Counted from the stretch's first letter, positions 37,572 through 46,150 are shown. The stretch: 64,000 nucleotides of DNA from Elioraea tepidiphila DSM 17972 (GCF_000378465.1 NZ_KB899929.1:31276-95275), one strand, 5' to 3'. Notes: generated by a model not told the origin, from the sequence alone. Numbers and translations: made by a program.

Positions 37572-38546
37572 ATGGTGAGCGAGCGCAGCGGGCCGCATGA
37601 CGTGGGCGGGGATCCGGCCGGCCCGATCGCGCGCGCCGAGCACGAGCCAGCGCACTGGGAGAAGGAGGCGGACGCGATCCGCATGCTGCTCGCTGACGGC
37701 ACACGGCGGTTCTTCACGACCGACGAGACACGGCGGGTGCAGGAGCAGCTCGACGCCGCGACCTATCGCACCCTTCCCTACTACGAGCGCTGGATCCACG
37801 CCTTCTCGACGCTGCTGTTCGACAAGGGCGTGCTCACCCGCGCCGAGGTCGAGACGGAGGAGGCGCGCCTGCGGCGCGAGGGGCGCCACCGCCTGCCGAC
37901 GGAAACCGCGGCGCACGATCACGATGATGATCATGACCATGCGTACCAGCCCGACGACGATGAGGGCGAGACGGAGCTGCCGCCGCTGCGGCTGCGCGGC
38001 CTCGCCGTGCGCGAGCGTCTCATCGCGCGCGGCGTCCTCACGCGCCAGGAGATCCGCGCCGAGATCGAGCGCATGGACGGTCGCGGCGAGCATCTCGGCG
38101 CGCGCATCGTCGCGCGCGCCTGGGCCGATCCCGGGTTCCGCGATCGCCTTGCCGCCGACGGCAACGCGGCGGCGGCGGAGCTCGGCATCGCGCCCGCGGC
38201 GACGCGGCTCACGGCGCTCTTCAACACGGACCGGCTTCACAACCTCGTGGTCTGCACGCTGTGCAGCTGCTATCCGCGTACGGTGCTCGGCCGCCCCCCC
38301 GCCTGGTACAAGAGCCTCGCCTATCGCAGCCGCGCCGTGCGCGAGCCGCGCGCGGTGCTCGCCGAGTTCGGTCTCACGCTGCCGGACGGGGTCGAGGTGC
38401 GGGTGCACGACAGCACGGCCGAGAACCGTTACCTGGTCGTGCCGCTGCGCCCCGCCGGTACCGAGGGCTGGAGCGAGGAGCGGCTTGCGGGGCTGGTCAG
38501 CCGCGATGCGATGATCGGCGTGGCCGCGGCACGGTGGCCGGTATGA
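37572..38546 (+). CDS. Nitrile hydratase/thiocyanate hydrolase-like fusion: beta N-terminal domain, His/Asp linker, cobalt-type alpha domain
   Basis: A 324-residue protein. Residues ~8-100 (PHDVGG..., LPYYERWIHAFSTLLFDKGVLTRAEVE) look like the N-terminal helical domain of NHase beta, and closer still to thiocyanate hydrolase ScnB. Residues 115-123 are HDHDDDHDH, a linker. Residues ~137-324 are an NHase alpha/ScnC domain with the metal motif CTLCSC at 228-233 (Thr in position two fits cobalt rather than iron), RPPAWYKS and RPAGTEGWSEERLAGLVSRDAMIGVA. The beta C-terminal SH3-like domain is not in this gene or the window. GGAGGAG stands five bases before the ATG. The stop overlaps the amidase start, the classical nitrile-to-acid pairing. 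Substrate (nitrile, thiocyanate or other) is unknown. Confidence 0.85.
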   Translation: MVSERSGPHDVGGDPAGPIARAEHEPAHWEKEADAIRMLLADGTRRFFTTDETRRVQEQLDAATYRTLPYYERWIHAFSTLLFDKGVLTRAEVETEEARLRREGRHRLPTETAAHDHDDDHDHAYQPDDDEGETELPPLRLRGLAVRERLIARGVLTRQEIRAEIERMDGRGEHLGARIVARAWADPGFRDRLAADGNAAAAELGIAPAATRLTALFNTDRLHNLVVCTLCSCYPRTVLGRPPAWYKSLAYRSRAVREPRAVLAEFGLTLPDGVEVRVHDSTAENRYLVVPLRPAGTEGWSEERLAGLVSRDAMIGVAAARWPV

Positions 38547-39934
38547 CCGATCTCGCCACCTTGTCCGCGACCGCCCTGATTCGGGGCTACGCGCGCGGGG
38601 CGTTCTCGCCGCGCGAGGTCGTGCGCGCCTGTCTTGATCGCATTGCCCGGCTCGAACCGAGCCTCAATGCGATGGCGGTGATCGATGCCGAGGGCGCGGA
38701 ACGCGCCGCGGCCGAGAGCGAGCATCGCTGGTTCGCCGGCCGTCCGCTCGGCGCGCTGGACGGTGTGCCGGCGACGGTGAAGGACCTGATCGACCTCGCC
38801 GGGTTTCCCACGCGGCGCGGCAGCCGCGTGACCGATCCGGCGCCGGTCGCGCATGACGCGCCCTCCGTCGTCGGGCTGAAGACCGCCGGTGCCGTGATCC
38901 TCGGCAAGACGACGACGACCGAGTTCGGCTGGAAATCGCCGGGCGACTGCCCGCTGCACGGCGTGACGCGCAATCCGTGGGATGCGGCGATGACGCCGGG
39001 CGGCTCGTCCTCGGGGGCGGGGGCGGCGTGCGCGGGGGGGTATGGACCGTTGCATATCGGCACCGATGCCGGCGGCTCGATCCGCATTCCCGCCGCATGG
39101 TGCGGCATCGTCGGGTTGAAGCCGAGCTTCGGTCGGGTGCCGCAATGGCCGCTCGGCGCCTTCGCCAGCGTCGCCGTCGCAGGCCCGATGACGCGCAGCG
39201 TGGCGGATGCCGCCCTGATGCTGGGCGCGATGGCGCGCTTCGACTGGCGCGACCCCTTCGCGCTCCCTGACCCAGAGCCCGGCTGGCCCGGGCCGGTGGC
39301 GCCGGATGTCGCGGGGCTGCGCATCGCGATCGTGCGCCGGCTGGGCTTCGCCGCGCCCGCCGACGAGGCGGCCTGGGCGGCGGTGGATCGCGCCGCGACC
39401 GCGCTCGACGAACGCGGCGCGATCGTCGAGGAGGCGGACCCCAATCTGCCCGACACGCGCGCGGTGTTCGTGCAGGTGTGGTCGAACGCGCTTGCGCGGC
39501 TGGTCGGGTCGCTGCCGGACGAGAAGCGCGCGCTGCTCGATCCGGGCCTCGCGGCGCTCGCGCAGCGCGCCGTGCCGATGACCGCCGGGGAGTATCTCGC
39601 GATCCAGGCGGCGGCGATCGAGACCGCGCACGGCATGGCAGCGTTCCATCGTCGCTTCGATGCGGTGCTGTGCCCGGCGGTGCCCGGCCCGCCGCCGCCG
39701 GTCGATGCGCCGCTGCTGGCCCCGGAGGAGGATCTCTGGCGGCACTGGGCGCCCTGGACCTTCGCGTTCAACCTCTCGCGCCAGCCGGCCGTCACGGTGC
39801 CGACAGGGCCTGGGCCCGATGGCCTGCCGCGTGCGGTGCAGGTGGCCGCACCGCTCTATGGCGACGCGCTCGCGCTGCGCGTCGCGGCGGCGATCGAGGC
39901 GACGCTGGAGCCGCGCACGCTGGCGCCGCTGTAG
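38543..39934 (+). CDS. Amidase signature family hydrolase
   Basis: A 463-residue amidase. The Ser-cisSer-Lys triad can be placed at Lys80 (ATVKDL), a Ser within GGSSSGAG at 153-160, and the nucleophile Ser179 in GTDAGGSIR. Length and C-terminal AVTVPTGPGPDGLPRAVQVAAP are typical of aliphatic/aryl amidases and GatA-like proteins; absence of gatB/gatC argues against a role in tRNA amidation. The ATG overlaps the stop of the nitrile hydratase-like gene (ATGA), so it likely converts the amide product to acid and ammonia. Confidence 0.94.
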   Translation: MTDLATLSATALIRGYARGAFSPREVVRACLDRIARLEPSLNAMAVIDAEGAERAAAESEHRWFAGRPLGALDGVPATVKDLIDLAGFPTRRGSRVTDPAPVAHDAPSVVGLKTAGAVILGKTTTTEFGWKSPGDCPLHGVTRNPWDAAMTPGGSSSGAGAACAGGYGPLHIGTDAGGSIRIPAAWCGIVGLKPSFGRVPQWPLGAFASVAVAGPMTRSVADAALMLGAMARFDWRDPFALPDPEPGWPGPVAPDVAGLRIAIVRRLGFAAPADEAAWAAVDRAATALDERGAIVEEADPNLPDTRAVFVQVWSNALARLVGSLPDEKRALLDPGLAALAQRAVPMTAGEYLAIQAAAIETAHGMAAFHRRFDAVLCPAVPGPPPPVDAPLLAPEEDLWRHWAPWTFAFNLSRQPAVTVPTGPGPDGLPRAVQVAAPLYGDALALRVAAAIEATLEPRTLAPL

Positions 39935-39950
39935 CCAGGGCGGAGCGACC

Positions 39951-40610
39951 ATGTCGGCGCGGCCCGTGGTCGGCCTGATGGCCAAGGCGCCGCGCCCGGG
40001 CTTCGCCAAGACGCGGCTGATCGCGGCGCTCGGCGCCGCCGGCGCGGCCGCGCTCGCCGAGGCGTTCATCGCCGACACCGCGGCGCTGCTGCGTCGCGCG
40101 GGCGTGGATGCCGTCGTGATCGCGACCCCGCCCGAGGCGGTGGACCTGCTGTCCGCGCTGACTGGTTTTCCGGCGATCGCGCAGCGCGAGGGGGATCTCG
40201 GCGCGCGCATGAGCAGCGCGTTCGCCGATCTGTTCGCGCGCGGCCACGGGCCGGTGCTGCTGGTCGGGACGGACAGTCCGACGCAACCGCCCGGGCATGT
40301 CGCCGAGGCGATCGCCCTGTGCGTCGCCCATCCCGAGGCGCTGGTGCTCGGGCCGGCCGAGGATGGTGGCTACTGGTGCGTCGGGCTGTCGCGGCCCGTG
40401 CCTGGTGTGTTCGACGGCATTGCCTGGGGCACGGGCTCGGTCCTGGCCGAGACGCGGGCCCGGGCGGCGCGGCGCGGCGTGCCCGTCGTGCTCGGGCCGC
40501 GCTGGCACGACGTGGACGAGCCGGGCGATCTTGCGCGCCTGCGCCGCGAGCTCGCCGACGATCCTGCGCTGGCGCCGCACACGCGGGCCGTGCTCGGTCG
40601 CGCGCCGTGA
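39951..40610 (+). CDS. DUF2064/TIGR04282 family glycosyltransferase-like protein
   Basis: A 219-residue protein of the nucleotide-diphospho-sugar transferase fold, group TIGR04282 (named for arsenosugar biosynthesis in some genomes, but common without it). Motifs: LMAKAPRPGFAKTRL at the N-terminus, GDLGARMSSAFADLF, LVGTDSPTQPP, LGPAEDGGYWCVGL and the C-terminal WHDVDEPGDLARLR. The function here is unknown; no radical-SAM or arsenic genes are nearby. It begins 16 bases after the amidase stop and may be co-transcribed with it. Confidence 0.9.
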   Translation: MSARPVVGLMAKAPRPGFAKTRLIAALGAAGAAALAEAFIADTAALLRRAGVDAVVIATPPEAVDLLSALTGFPAIAQREGDLGARMSSAFADLFARGHGPVLLVGTDSPTQPPGHVAEAIALCVAHPEALVLGPAEDGGYWCVGLSRPVPGVFDGIAWGTGSVLAETRARAARRGVPVVLGPRWHDVDEPGDLARLRRELADDPALAPHTRAVLGRAP

Positions 40611-40685
40611 TGCGGTGCCGCGTTCTTCGCAGCGCGGACCGATCCGGCTAGGCTCGCGGCAAACACCTCGACCGGGAGGATCGCC

Positions 40686-41660
40686 ATGCTGCGCCGTCGC
40701 CACGCCCTCGGGCTCACCCTCGGCCTGCCTGCGCTGATCGGCAGCGTGCGGGCGCAGGCCTGGCCGGATCGCCAGCTCACGATGATCGTGCCCTTCCCGC
40801 CGGGCGGGCAAGCGGACCTCGCCGCACGACCGATCGCGGCGGCGATGGAGAAGCTGCTCGGCAAACCAGTGGTGGTGGTGAACCGTGGCGGCGCGGGTGG
40901 CGCGGTCGGCAACCGCGCGGCCGCGCAGTCGGCGCCGGACGGCTACACGCTGCTGATGACGCTCTCCTCGCTCGCGGTGCTGCCGGAGGCGGATCGTCTG
41001 TTCGGGCGCGCACCGACCTACGAGGTGAGCCAGCTCGCGCCGGTCGGCCGGGTGCTCGCGGACCCGACGCTGCTGGCGGTGCCGTACGATGCACCGTGGC
41101 GGACGCTCGAGGATCTGATCGCGGACGCCAAGGCGCGGCCGGCATCGATTCCGTACGGCAGTTCCGGCACCTACGGAACGTTGCATGTCGCGATGGAGAT
41201 GTTCGCGCATTCGGCCGAGATCAAGCTGCTGCATGTGCCGTTCCAGGGCGCGGGGCCGGCGGTTACGGCGATCCTCGCCGGCACGGTGCAGGCGCTGGCC
41301 TCGGCGCCCGGCGTGCTGCTCGGGCATGTGCGGGAGCGGCGGCTGCGCGTGCTGGCGAACTGGGGGGCCGACCGGATCGAGTCGTTCCCGGACACGCCCA
41401 CCTTCCGCGAGCTCGGCCATCCGTCGGTGGAGTTCTACATCTGGGCGGGGCTGTTCGTGCCGGCGGGCGTGCCGACGCCGGTGATGGAGGTGTTGCGTTC
41501 GGCCTTGCGCAAGGCGTGCGAGGACCCGGAGGTGGTGCGCGTGTTCGCGGGCGCCGGCAGCCCCGTCGCATACCAGGACGCGCCGGAGTTCGCGCGGTTC
41601 GTCGAGCAGGACAGTGCGCGGCTGATCGCGGCGGTGCGCGCGATCGGCCGCGTGGATTGA
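40686..41660 (+). CDS. Bug/TctC-type substrate-binding protein
   Basis: A 324-residue binding protein, third of its family in the window. RRRHALGLTLGLPALIGSVRAQA is the signal peptide, cut near residue 23; WPDRQLTMIVPFPPGGQADLAARPI is the family signature and YGSSGTYGTLHVAMEMF and LHVPFQGAGPAVTAILAGTVQAL follow. A GGGAGGA ribosome site precedes the ATG. It follows the nitrile hydratase-amidase-DUF2064 set by 75 bases, and may deliver the substrate of that set, but no membrane partner is encoded here. Confidence 0.93.
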   Translation: MLRRRHALGLTLGLPALIGSVRAQAWPDRQLTMIVPFPPGGQADLAARPIAAAMEKLLGKPVVVVNRGGAGGAVGNRAAAQSAPDGYTLLMTLSSLAVLPEADRLFGRAPTYEVSQLAPVGRVLADPTLLAVPYDAPWRTLEDLIADAKARPASIPYGSSGTYGTLHVAMEMFAHSAEIKLLHVPFQGAGPAVTAILAGTVQALASAPGVLLGHVRERRLRVLANWGADRIESFPDTPTFRELGHPSVEFYIWAGLFVPAGVPTPVMEVLRSALRKACEDPEVVRVFAGAGSPVAYQDAPEFARFVEQDSARLIAAVRAIGRVD

Positions 41661-41732
41661 TGGGGGTGGGAGTGCAGGGGGAGGGGCCGAGGCGTCTCGT
41701 AGCGCGCGGCCGTGCCACCAGCCCCGCGCGCC

Positions 41733-43757
41733 CTAAACCCCTTCCCCGCCGTCCTTCTTGTAGTCGTCGCTGGTGACGATGCGCGGCCGCGGCGGCCCGG
41801 CGTAGGGGTCGATGCCTTCGCCCTCGGTGACGGCGATCACGCGGCAGTCCTCGCACATGCGGATGAGATCCAGGTTCGCCGCGCTGCCCTTGTACATCCA
41901 GTGGCTGGCGGCGAGTCTGGCGGCGACGCGCTCGACGGTGCTCTTCACGCCGAAGGGTTTGCCGCAGCGGATGCAGGCGAAGGGGTCCTCCTCCTTGATC
42001 ACGCGCGGCTGGGATGCCTCGGGCGCGACGTTCAGCCGCGGTTCCAGCGTGATCACCTTCTCGGGGCACGTATTGGCGCAGAGGCCGCACTGCACGCAGG
42101 CCTCCTCGGTGAAGCTGAGCATCGGCCGGTCGGGGTTGTCGCGCAGCGCGCCGGTCGGGCAGGCGGCGACGCAGGCGAGGCACAGCGTGCAGCCGGCGAC
42201 GTTCACGTGCACGGTTCCGAACGGCGCCTTCTCCGGTAGCGGAATGATCTCGACCGGCGTGGGGGCGGCCTTGTGCAGCTCCTTGAGTGCGGTCTGCATC
42301 ACGCCGCGCTTGTCGCCCATCGGCAGGAAGCTGCGCGGGGCGATGGTGCCGTCGCGGTCCGGCAGGGCGACGAGGCGGGCGGCGAGGGTGTCGGGATCGT
42401 CGGCGCGCAGCATGGCGGCCCGGTCGGCGCCGAACCCCCAGCCCCGAAGCACCGTGTCGGCGAGCGCGAGGGTGCGGTCCAGCGCGGCGAGGTCGTCGCG
42501 GTGGCGGGCGCCGAGCAGCACGCGAAGTTCCGCCGCACCGTAGGCGAAGGCGGCGGCGACCGTCTCGATGCCGAGTGCGGTGACCTCGTTCACCTGGAAC
42601 GGGATCACATGCGCGGGCAGGCCGTCGCCGAAGCGGGCAAGCGCGTCGAGCAGAGGGGCGCCGTGGTCGCCCTCGTGGACAAGCACAACCCCACGCCTGC
42701 CACCCGCCTCGGCATAGGCGAGCAGCGTGGCGCGCAGCCGGCGCAGCAGCGCATCGGCGGGCGGCAGCGCGTAGGACGCGGCTCCCGTGGGGCAGACGGA
42801 CGCGCAGGAGCCGCAGCCGGCGCAGATCATGGTGTCGATCGCGACATGATCCCCGGCGGGCTGAATGGCGCCGACCGGACAGAGATCGAGGCAGCGCGTG
42901 CAGCCGGTCCTCTTCGAACGGGAATGCGCGCAGAGAGTGTCGGTGAAGGTGACGAAGCGCGGCTTGTCGAACTGCCCGACCAGTTCGGCCGCCTTGTAGA
43001 TCGCCTTCTGCACCGCCACCGGATCGTTCGGATCGGCGCGCAGATAGCCCGGGCGCTTGTGCGGGGCCGGGAACAGCGGTGTCGCGCCCGAGATGTCGAG
43101 GATGACGTCGCAGCGGCTCGTCGCACCGTCGCGCGGGGCGCCGAAGGCAAGCCGCGCGCGCGAGGACGGCGCGGGCAGGGCGTAGTCGTCCACCGTGAGC
43201 TCGAAGGCGCCGAGATGGCCGCGCGCGCGCGCGATCGTGCCCTTCACCACCGGAAAGGTGGTGGTCGCGGGCGGGGTGATGTCCTTGGGCCTGGTCAGCA
43301 GCACGGTCAGGTTCAGCCGGTCGGCGAGCTGCTGCGCCGCCTCGATCGCCGTCTCGTCGCGGCCATAGACGAGCGTGACGCCCTCGGAACGGTAGGAGAC
43401 GATCGGGGTGGCCGGCATGGGCTCGGCGGCGCCGGCGAGCAGCGCGGCGATCTTCGGTGTCGCCCGCCTGGCCTCGCGGCTCCAGCCGGCGTGCTCGCGG
43501 ATGTTCACCGTGTCGAGCCGGAAGGCATGGCCCGCATCCTCGGCGCGCTCGGCGAACAGCGGTGCCTCCTGGGTGCAGGCGACCGTGACGTCGCCGCCGC
43601 CGAGCGCGGCCTCGAACCGCGCGAACTCGGCCCGGCAGAGCTGGCGCGCGCCCTGCAGGCGAGCCCCCCTGCACGCACGGGCGAGGGCTGCCTCGTCGAG
43701 CGGCATCGTGTCCTCGCAGGTGCACACGAAGACCGTCCGCCCCGCCGGCTCTGCCAT
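41733..43757 (-). CDS. Polyferredoxin-like 4Fe-4S protein of the formate dehydrogenase locus
   Basis: A 674-residue soluble protein with at least four 4Fe-4S motifs: CTRCLDLCPVGAI and CAGCGSCASVCPTGA near residues 280-315, CTLCLACVAACPTGAL and CVQCGLCANTCPEKVI near 530-570, and additional cysteines in CIRCGKPFG and MCEDC near the end. The N-terminal region (VFVCTCEDTMPLDE, later VTLVYGRDETAIEAAQQLADRLN) and the middle flavodoxin-like part have HdrA/MvhD flavour. It probably shuttles electrons to or from FDH or an assembly partner. It diverges from the DUF cluster across 99 bases that contain CATATATG at 43794-43801. Start at 43757 (MAEPAGRTVF) chosen over an ATG 39 bases upstream. Confidence 0.85.
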   Translation of the reverse strand: MAEPAGRTVFVCTCEDTMPLDEAALARACRGARLQGARQLCRAEFARFEAALGGGDVTVACTQEAPLFAERAEDAGHAFRLDTVNIREHAGWSREARRATPKIAALLAGAAEPMPATPIVSYRSEGVTLVYGRDETAIEAAQQLADRLNLTVLLTRPKDITPPATTTFPVVKGTIARARGHLGAFELTVDDYALPAPSSRARLAFGAPRDGATSRCDVILDISGATPLFPAPHKRPGYLRADPNDPVAVQKAIYKAAELVGQFDKPRFVTFTDTLCAHSRSKRTGCTRCLDLCPVGAIQPAGDHVAIDTMICAGCGSCASVCPTGAASYALPPADALLRRLRATLLAYAEAGGRRGVVLVHEGDHGAPLLDALARFGDGLPAHVIPFQVNEVTALGIETVAAAFAYGAAELRVLLGARHRDDLAALDRTLALADTVLRGWGFGADRAAMLRADDPDTLAARLVALPDRDGTIAPRSFLPMGDKRGVMQTALKELHKAAPTPVEIIPLPEKAPFGTVHVNVAGCTLCLACVAACPTGALRDNPDRPMLSFTEEACVQCGLCANTCPEKVITLEPRLNVAPEASQPRVIKEEDPFACIRCGKPFGVKSTVERVAARLAASHWMYKGSAANLDLIRMCEDCRVIAVTEGEGIDPYAGPPRPRIVTSDDYKKDGGEGV

Positions 43758-43856
43758 TCCCGTTCCCTCGCCTGTGAAATCGCCCCGCTGGCCCATATAT
43801 GACGGCGATCGCAGGGCTCACAGGGGCCTGAGGAGGCCGGAGGGACGGAACGTCGG

Positions 43857-44579
43857 ATGCGGGCAGAGGCACGCGGGCTCGATCTGCCGCCGCTCTATCG
43901 CGAGGTGCGGCTCCGCGAGGCGGGCGACGCCTTCGTCCGCGCCTGCGCGATCGCGCCCGAGGCGGGTGCCGGCACGCTGGTCTGGTCCCGCAGCCCGCGC
44001 CTGTTCGACGTCGCCGTGGTGCTGGAACCGGCCATGCCGCTCGTCCGTGCGCGCAACGCGCTCTATGTCGGCATGACCGCGCTCGCGGACGCGCTCGCCG
44101 TGCATGCGCCGCCGGAGAACCCGATCAGCTTCGTCTGGCCCGATCTCGTCGAGGTCAACGGCGGCGCGGTGGGCGGGGTGCGGCTCGCCTGGGAGGAGGT
44201 GGGCGCGCTGCGCGCCCCGGCCTGGATGGTGCTGCACGCCGCGCTCCGGCTGGTGCTGGACGAGGGGGGCGAGCCCGGCGAGACCCCCGGCGTGACGGCG
44301 CTGGCCGAGGAGGGCTATCGCGAGCTCGACGGCGCGACGCTCGCGGAATCCTATGCGCGCCACCTGATGGCCGGGCTGCACGACTGGCAGGACCAGGGGT
44401 TCTCCGCGGTCGCCACGCGCTATCTCGAACGGCTGGACCGGCCGCGCGCGGCCGCACGCGGGCTCGATCCCTCGGGCGATCTGCTGCTGCGCGCCGAGGA
44501 CGGGACCGAGACGCGCCACGCCCTGGCGCCGGCCCTCGCGATGCCGTCCTGGCTGCACATCGCGGGGCTCGACGCATGA
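43857..44579 (+). CDS. Biotin/lipoate-ligase-like protein lacking the catalytic lysine
   Basis: A 240-residue protein with a biotin/lipoate-ligase-like core: the WPDLVEV turn (compare WPND of BirA) is at 94-100, followed by GGAVGGVRLAWEE where true ligases have a Lys in GxKxxG; here that position is Ala104. The RGR loop that closes over the adenylate is also not seen in AGAGTLVWSRSPRLF. It is thus probably inactive as a ligase and may bind a cofactor or carrier. The C-terminal ~60 residues (GDLLLRAEDGTETRHALAPAL) resemble the DUF4444 tail of this group. It starts the plus-strand cluster that leads into FDH; ATGA overlap with the next gene. Confidence 0.8.
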   Translation: MRAEARGLDLPPLYREVRLREAGDAFVRACAIAPEAGAGTLVWSRSPRLFDVAVVLEPAMPLVRARNALYVGMTALADALAVHAPPENPISFVWPDLVEVNGGAVGGVRLAWEEVGALRAPAWMVLHAALRLVLDEGGEPGETPGVTALAEEGYRELDGATLAESYARHLMAGLHDWQDQGFSAVATRYLERLDRPRAAARGLDPSGDLLLRAEDGTETRHALAPALAMPSWLHIAGLDA

Positions 44580-45118
44580 GCCGGCCGATGCTGCGCACGA
44601 TCCGGCTCGATCCCTCGGACACGATCGTGTTCGAGCGCGCGGCCGAGCCGGGCGAGCCCGCGGTGGTGGGCGGGTTCATGTTCTGGGACGCCGACCCGGA
44701 GACGCTCGCCGGCAAGGCGCGCCAGGCGTTCCGCGCCGGGTTCCTGGGCGTGGAGAGCTTCGGCTGGTCCACGCTCGCGACCGTCGGCAGCGCGACGGCG
44801 CTCGAGCGCGAGGCGGCGGTGACGGCGCTCGCCGCGGCGATCCGCGACCGGTTCGGCGCGCCGTCGCTTGAGGCCGCGCGCGCCGCGGCCGAGGAGGAGC
44901 TCGCCTATGCCGAGGGGCTGTGCGCGGGCCATGAGCCCGGCACGGTGATCGCGCTCAGCCGGACCGTGGAAGGTGGTGCGATCCGCGAGCGGTTCCGCAC
45001 CCTGAAGCCGCGCGGGGCGCCGCAGGCCCTGCCGGTGATCGGGCTGGTGCGCGGCGACGGCGAGGACGAGCCGGCCGAGGCGGTCGATCTGGTGGCATTG
45101 ATGAAGGGGGAGCGATGA
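44576..45118 (+). CDS. Conserved protein of FDH locus, DUF6505-like
   Basis: A 180-residue soluble protein without signal peptide or membrane segment. It opens RTIRLDPSDTIVFERAAEPGEPAVVGGFMFWDADPE and continues GKARQAFRAGFLGVESFGWSTL. I recognise it only as one of the unnamed proteins (DUF6505 by recollection) encoded next to formate dehydrogenase in many alpha- and betaproteobacteria. There is no metal- or cofactor-binding motif. Both ends overlap the neighbouring genes as ATGA, so it is translated with them, implying a stoichiometric or joint role. Confidence 0.75.
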   Translation: MSRPMLRTIRLDPSDTIVFERAAEPGEPAVVGGFMFWDADPETLAGKARQAFRAGFLGVESFGWSTLATVGSATALEREAAVTALAAAIRDRFGAPSLEAARAAAEEELAYAEGLCAGHEPGTVIALSRTVEGGAIRERFRTLKPRGAPQALPVIGLVRGDGEDEPAEAVDLVALMKGER

Positions 45119-46140
45119 GCCGCGACTTCTGGCTCGCCTGCGGCCACCACCTGACCGGGCGCAACGACGCCGGCGGCCTGCTCGTCACCGATGCACTGCT
45201 CGCCGCCTGGCTCGCCCGGCCTGAACTCGTGCCCCCGGATGAGGCCTGCGATGCCGAGCGCGCGCTGCACGCCGCGCTGCTGGCCGAGCCGCGGCGGCGG
45301 GTCGCCGAGGGCGTGGTCGCGGGGCTCGCCGATCCGGATGCGCGCGAGAACTGGCAGGTCTGGCTCGGGTTCCGCGACCACCTGCTCGCCCATCCGACCA
45401 TCGAGGCCGGCTACGCTGCGCTGTTCCGCCGCGACCTCGCCGGGATCCCGCCGCTGTTCCTCGCCCAGCTCGTGCAGCTGATCCTGCGCAATGTGCTGGA
45501 CGGCTGCGACGACCCGCTGCGGCTGCGCGCGGCCGAGCTCTTCTTTCGCCCCCAGCGCGCCTCGACCGAGGGCGGCAATCTGCTGCTCGCCGACGAGGAG
45601 GTGGTGGAGCGGGCGGCGCGCACCGGGGGGTTCGGCACGCTCGGCGCGCTGATCGCCGAGGCCGGCACCCAGCTCCGCTCGGTCGAGCTCGACGTGCTGT
45701 CGGCCGGGAACGCGGCGCTCTACTGGGACCGCTCCGACCTGCACGACACCGTGCTCGACCTCACCTTCGGCCGCGAGGGCCAGGACGCGCTCGCACGCGT
45801 GATCGAGGCCTGGGTCCGGCACATGGCCGGCGCTGCCGTCTCCGTGCAGCCGCTCCAGACCATCCATGACGAGGCCTGGGCCTGGTATGTCGGCCTGGAC
45901 GCCGAGGCCTCGGCGATCGTGGGGCGGCTCTGGAGCGGCGAGGCGGTCGATCCCGAGGCGCTGGGGCGGATCGCCGCGCTGTACCGCCTGGACTTCGCCG
46001 ATCCGGCCGAGATGCTGCCGCGCGTCGCCGGGCGGCCCGTGTATCTCGCGCTGGCGATGGATCAGGCCAAGCGCGTGCGGCTCAAGCCGCAGAACCTGAT
46101 CGAGAACCTGCCGCTCGCGCGCGGCCGGGCGGCGGCCTGA
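45115..46140 (+). CDS. Conserved protein of FDH locus, DUF6352-like
   Basis: A 341-residue soluble, largely helical protein. It begins SRDFWLACGHHLTGRNDAGGLLVTDALLAAWLARPEL, where Cys8/His10/His11 are notable, and ends LKPQNLIENLPLARGR. I recall the family as DUF6352, found with FDH genes; no function has been assigned as far as I know. The ATG overlaps the previous stop. The conserved N-terminal CGHH could bind a metal, but this is only a suggestion. Confidence 0.75.
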   Translation: MSRDFWLACGHHLTGRNDAGGLLVTDALLAAWLARPELVPPDEACDAERALHAALLAEPRRRVAEGVVAGLADPDARENWQVWLGFRDHLLAHPTIEAGYAALFRRDLAGIPPLFLAQLVQLILRNVLDGCDDPLRLRAAELFFRPQRASTEGGNLLLADEEVVERAARTGGFGTLGALIAEAGTQLRSVELDVLSAGNAALYWDRSDLHDTVLDLTFGREGQDALARVIEAWVRHMAGAAVSVQPLQTIHDEAWAWYVGLDAEASAIVGRLWSGEAVDPEALGRIAALYRLDFADPAEMLPRVAGRPVYLALAMDQAKRVRLKPQNLIENLPLARGRAAA

Positions 46141-46150
46141 GGGCGGCGCC

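Noticed and set aside
38543..39934. Amidase as GatA of the tRNA amidotransferase
   Set aside because: No gatB or gatC nearby and overlap with a nitrile hydratase-like gene favours a catabolic amidase.
41661..41732. Terminator between the Bug gene and the polyferredoxin gene
   Set aside because: GCGCGCGG and CCGCGCGC could pair but the loop is long and there is no T tract, so it was not listed.
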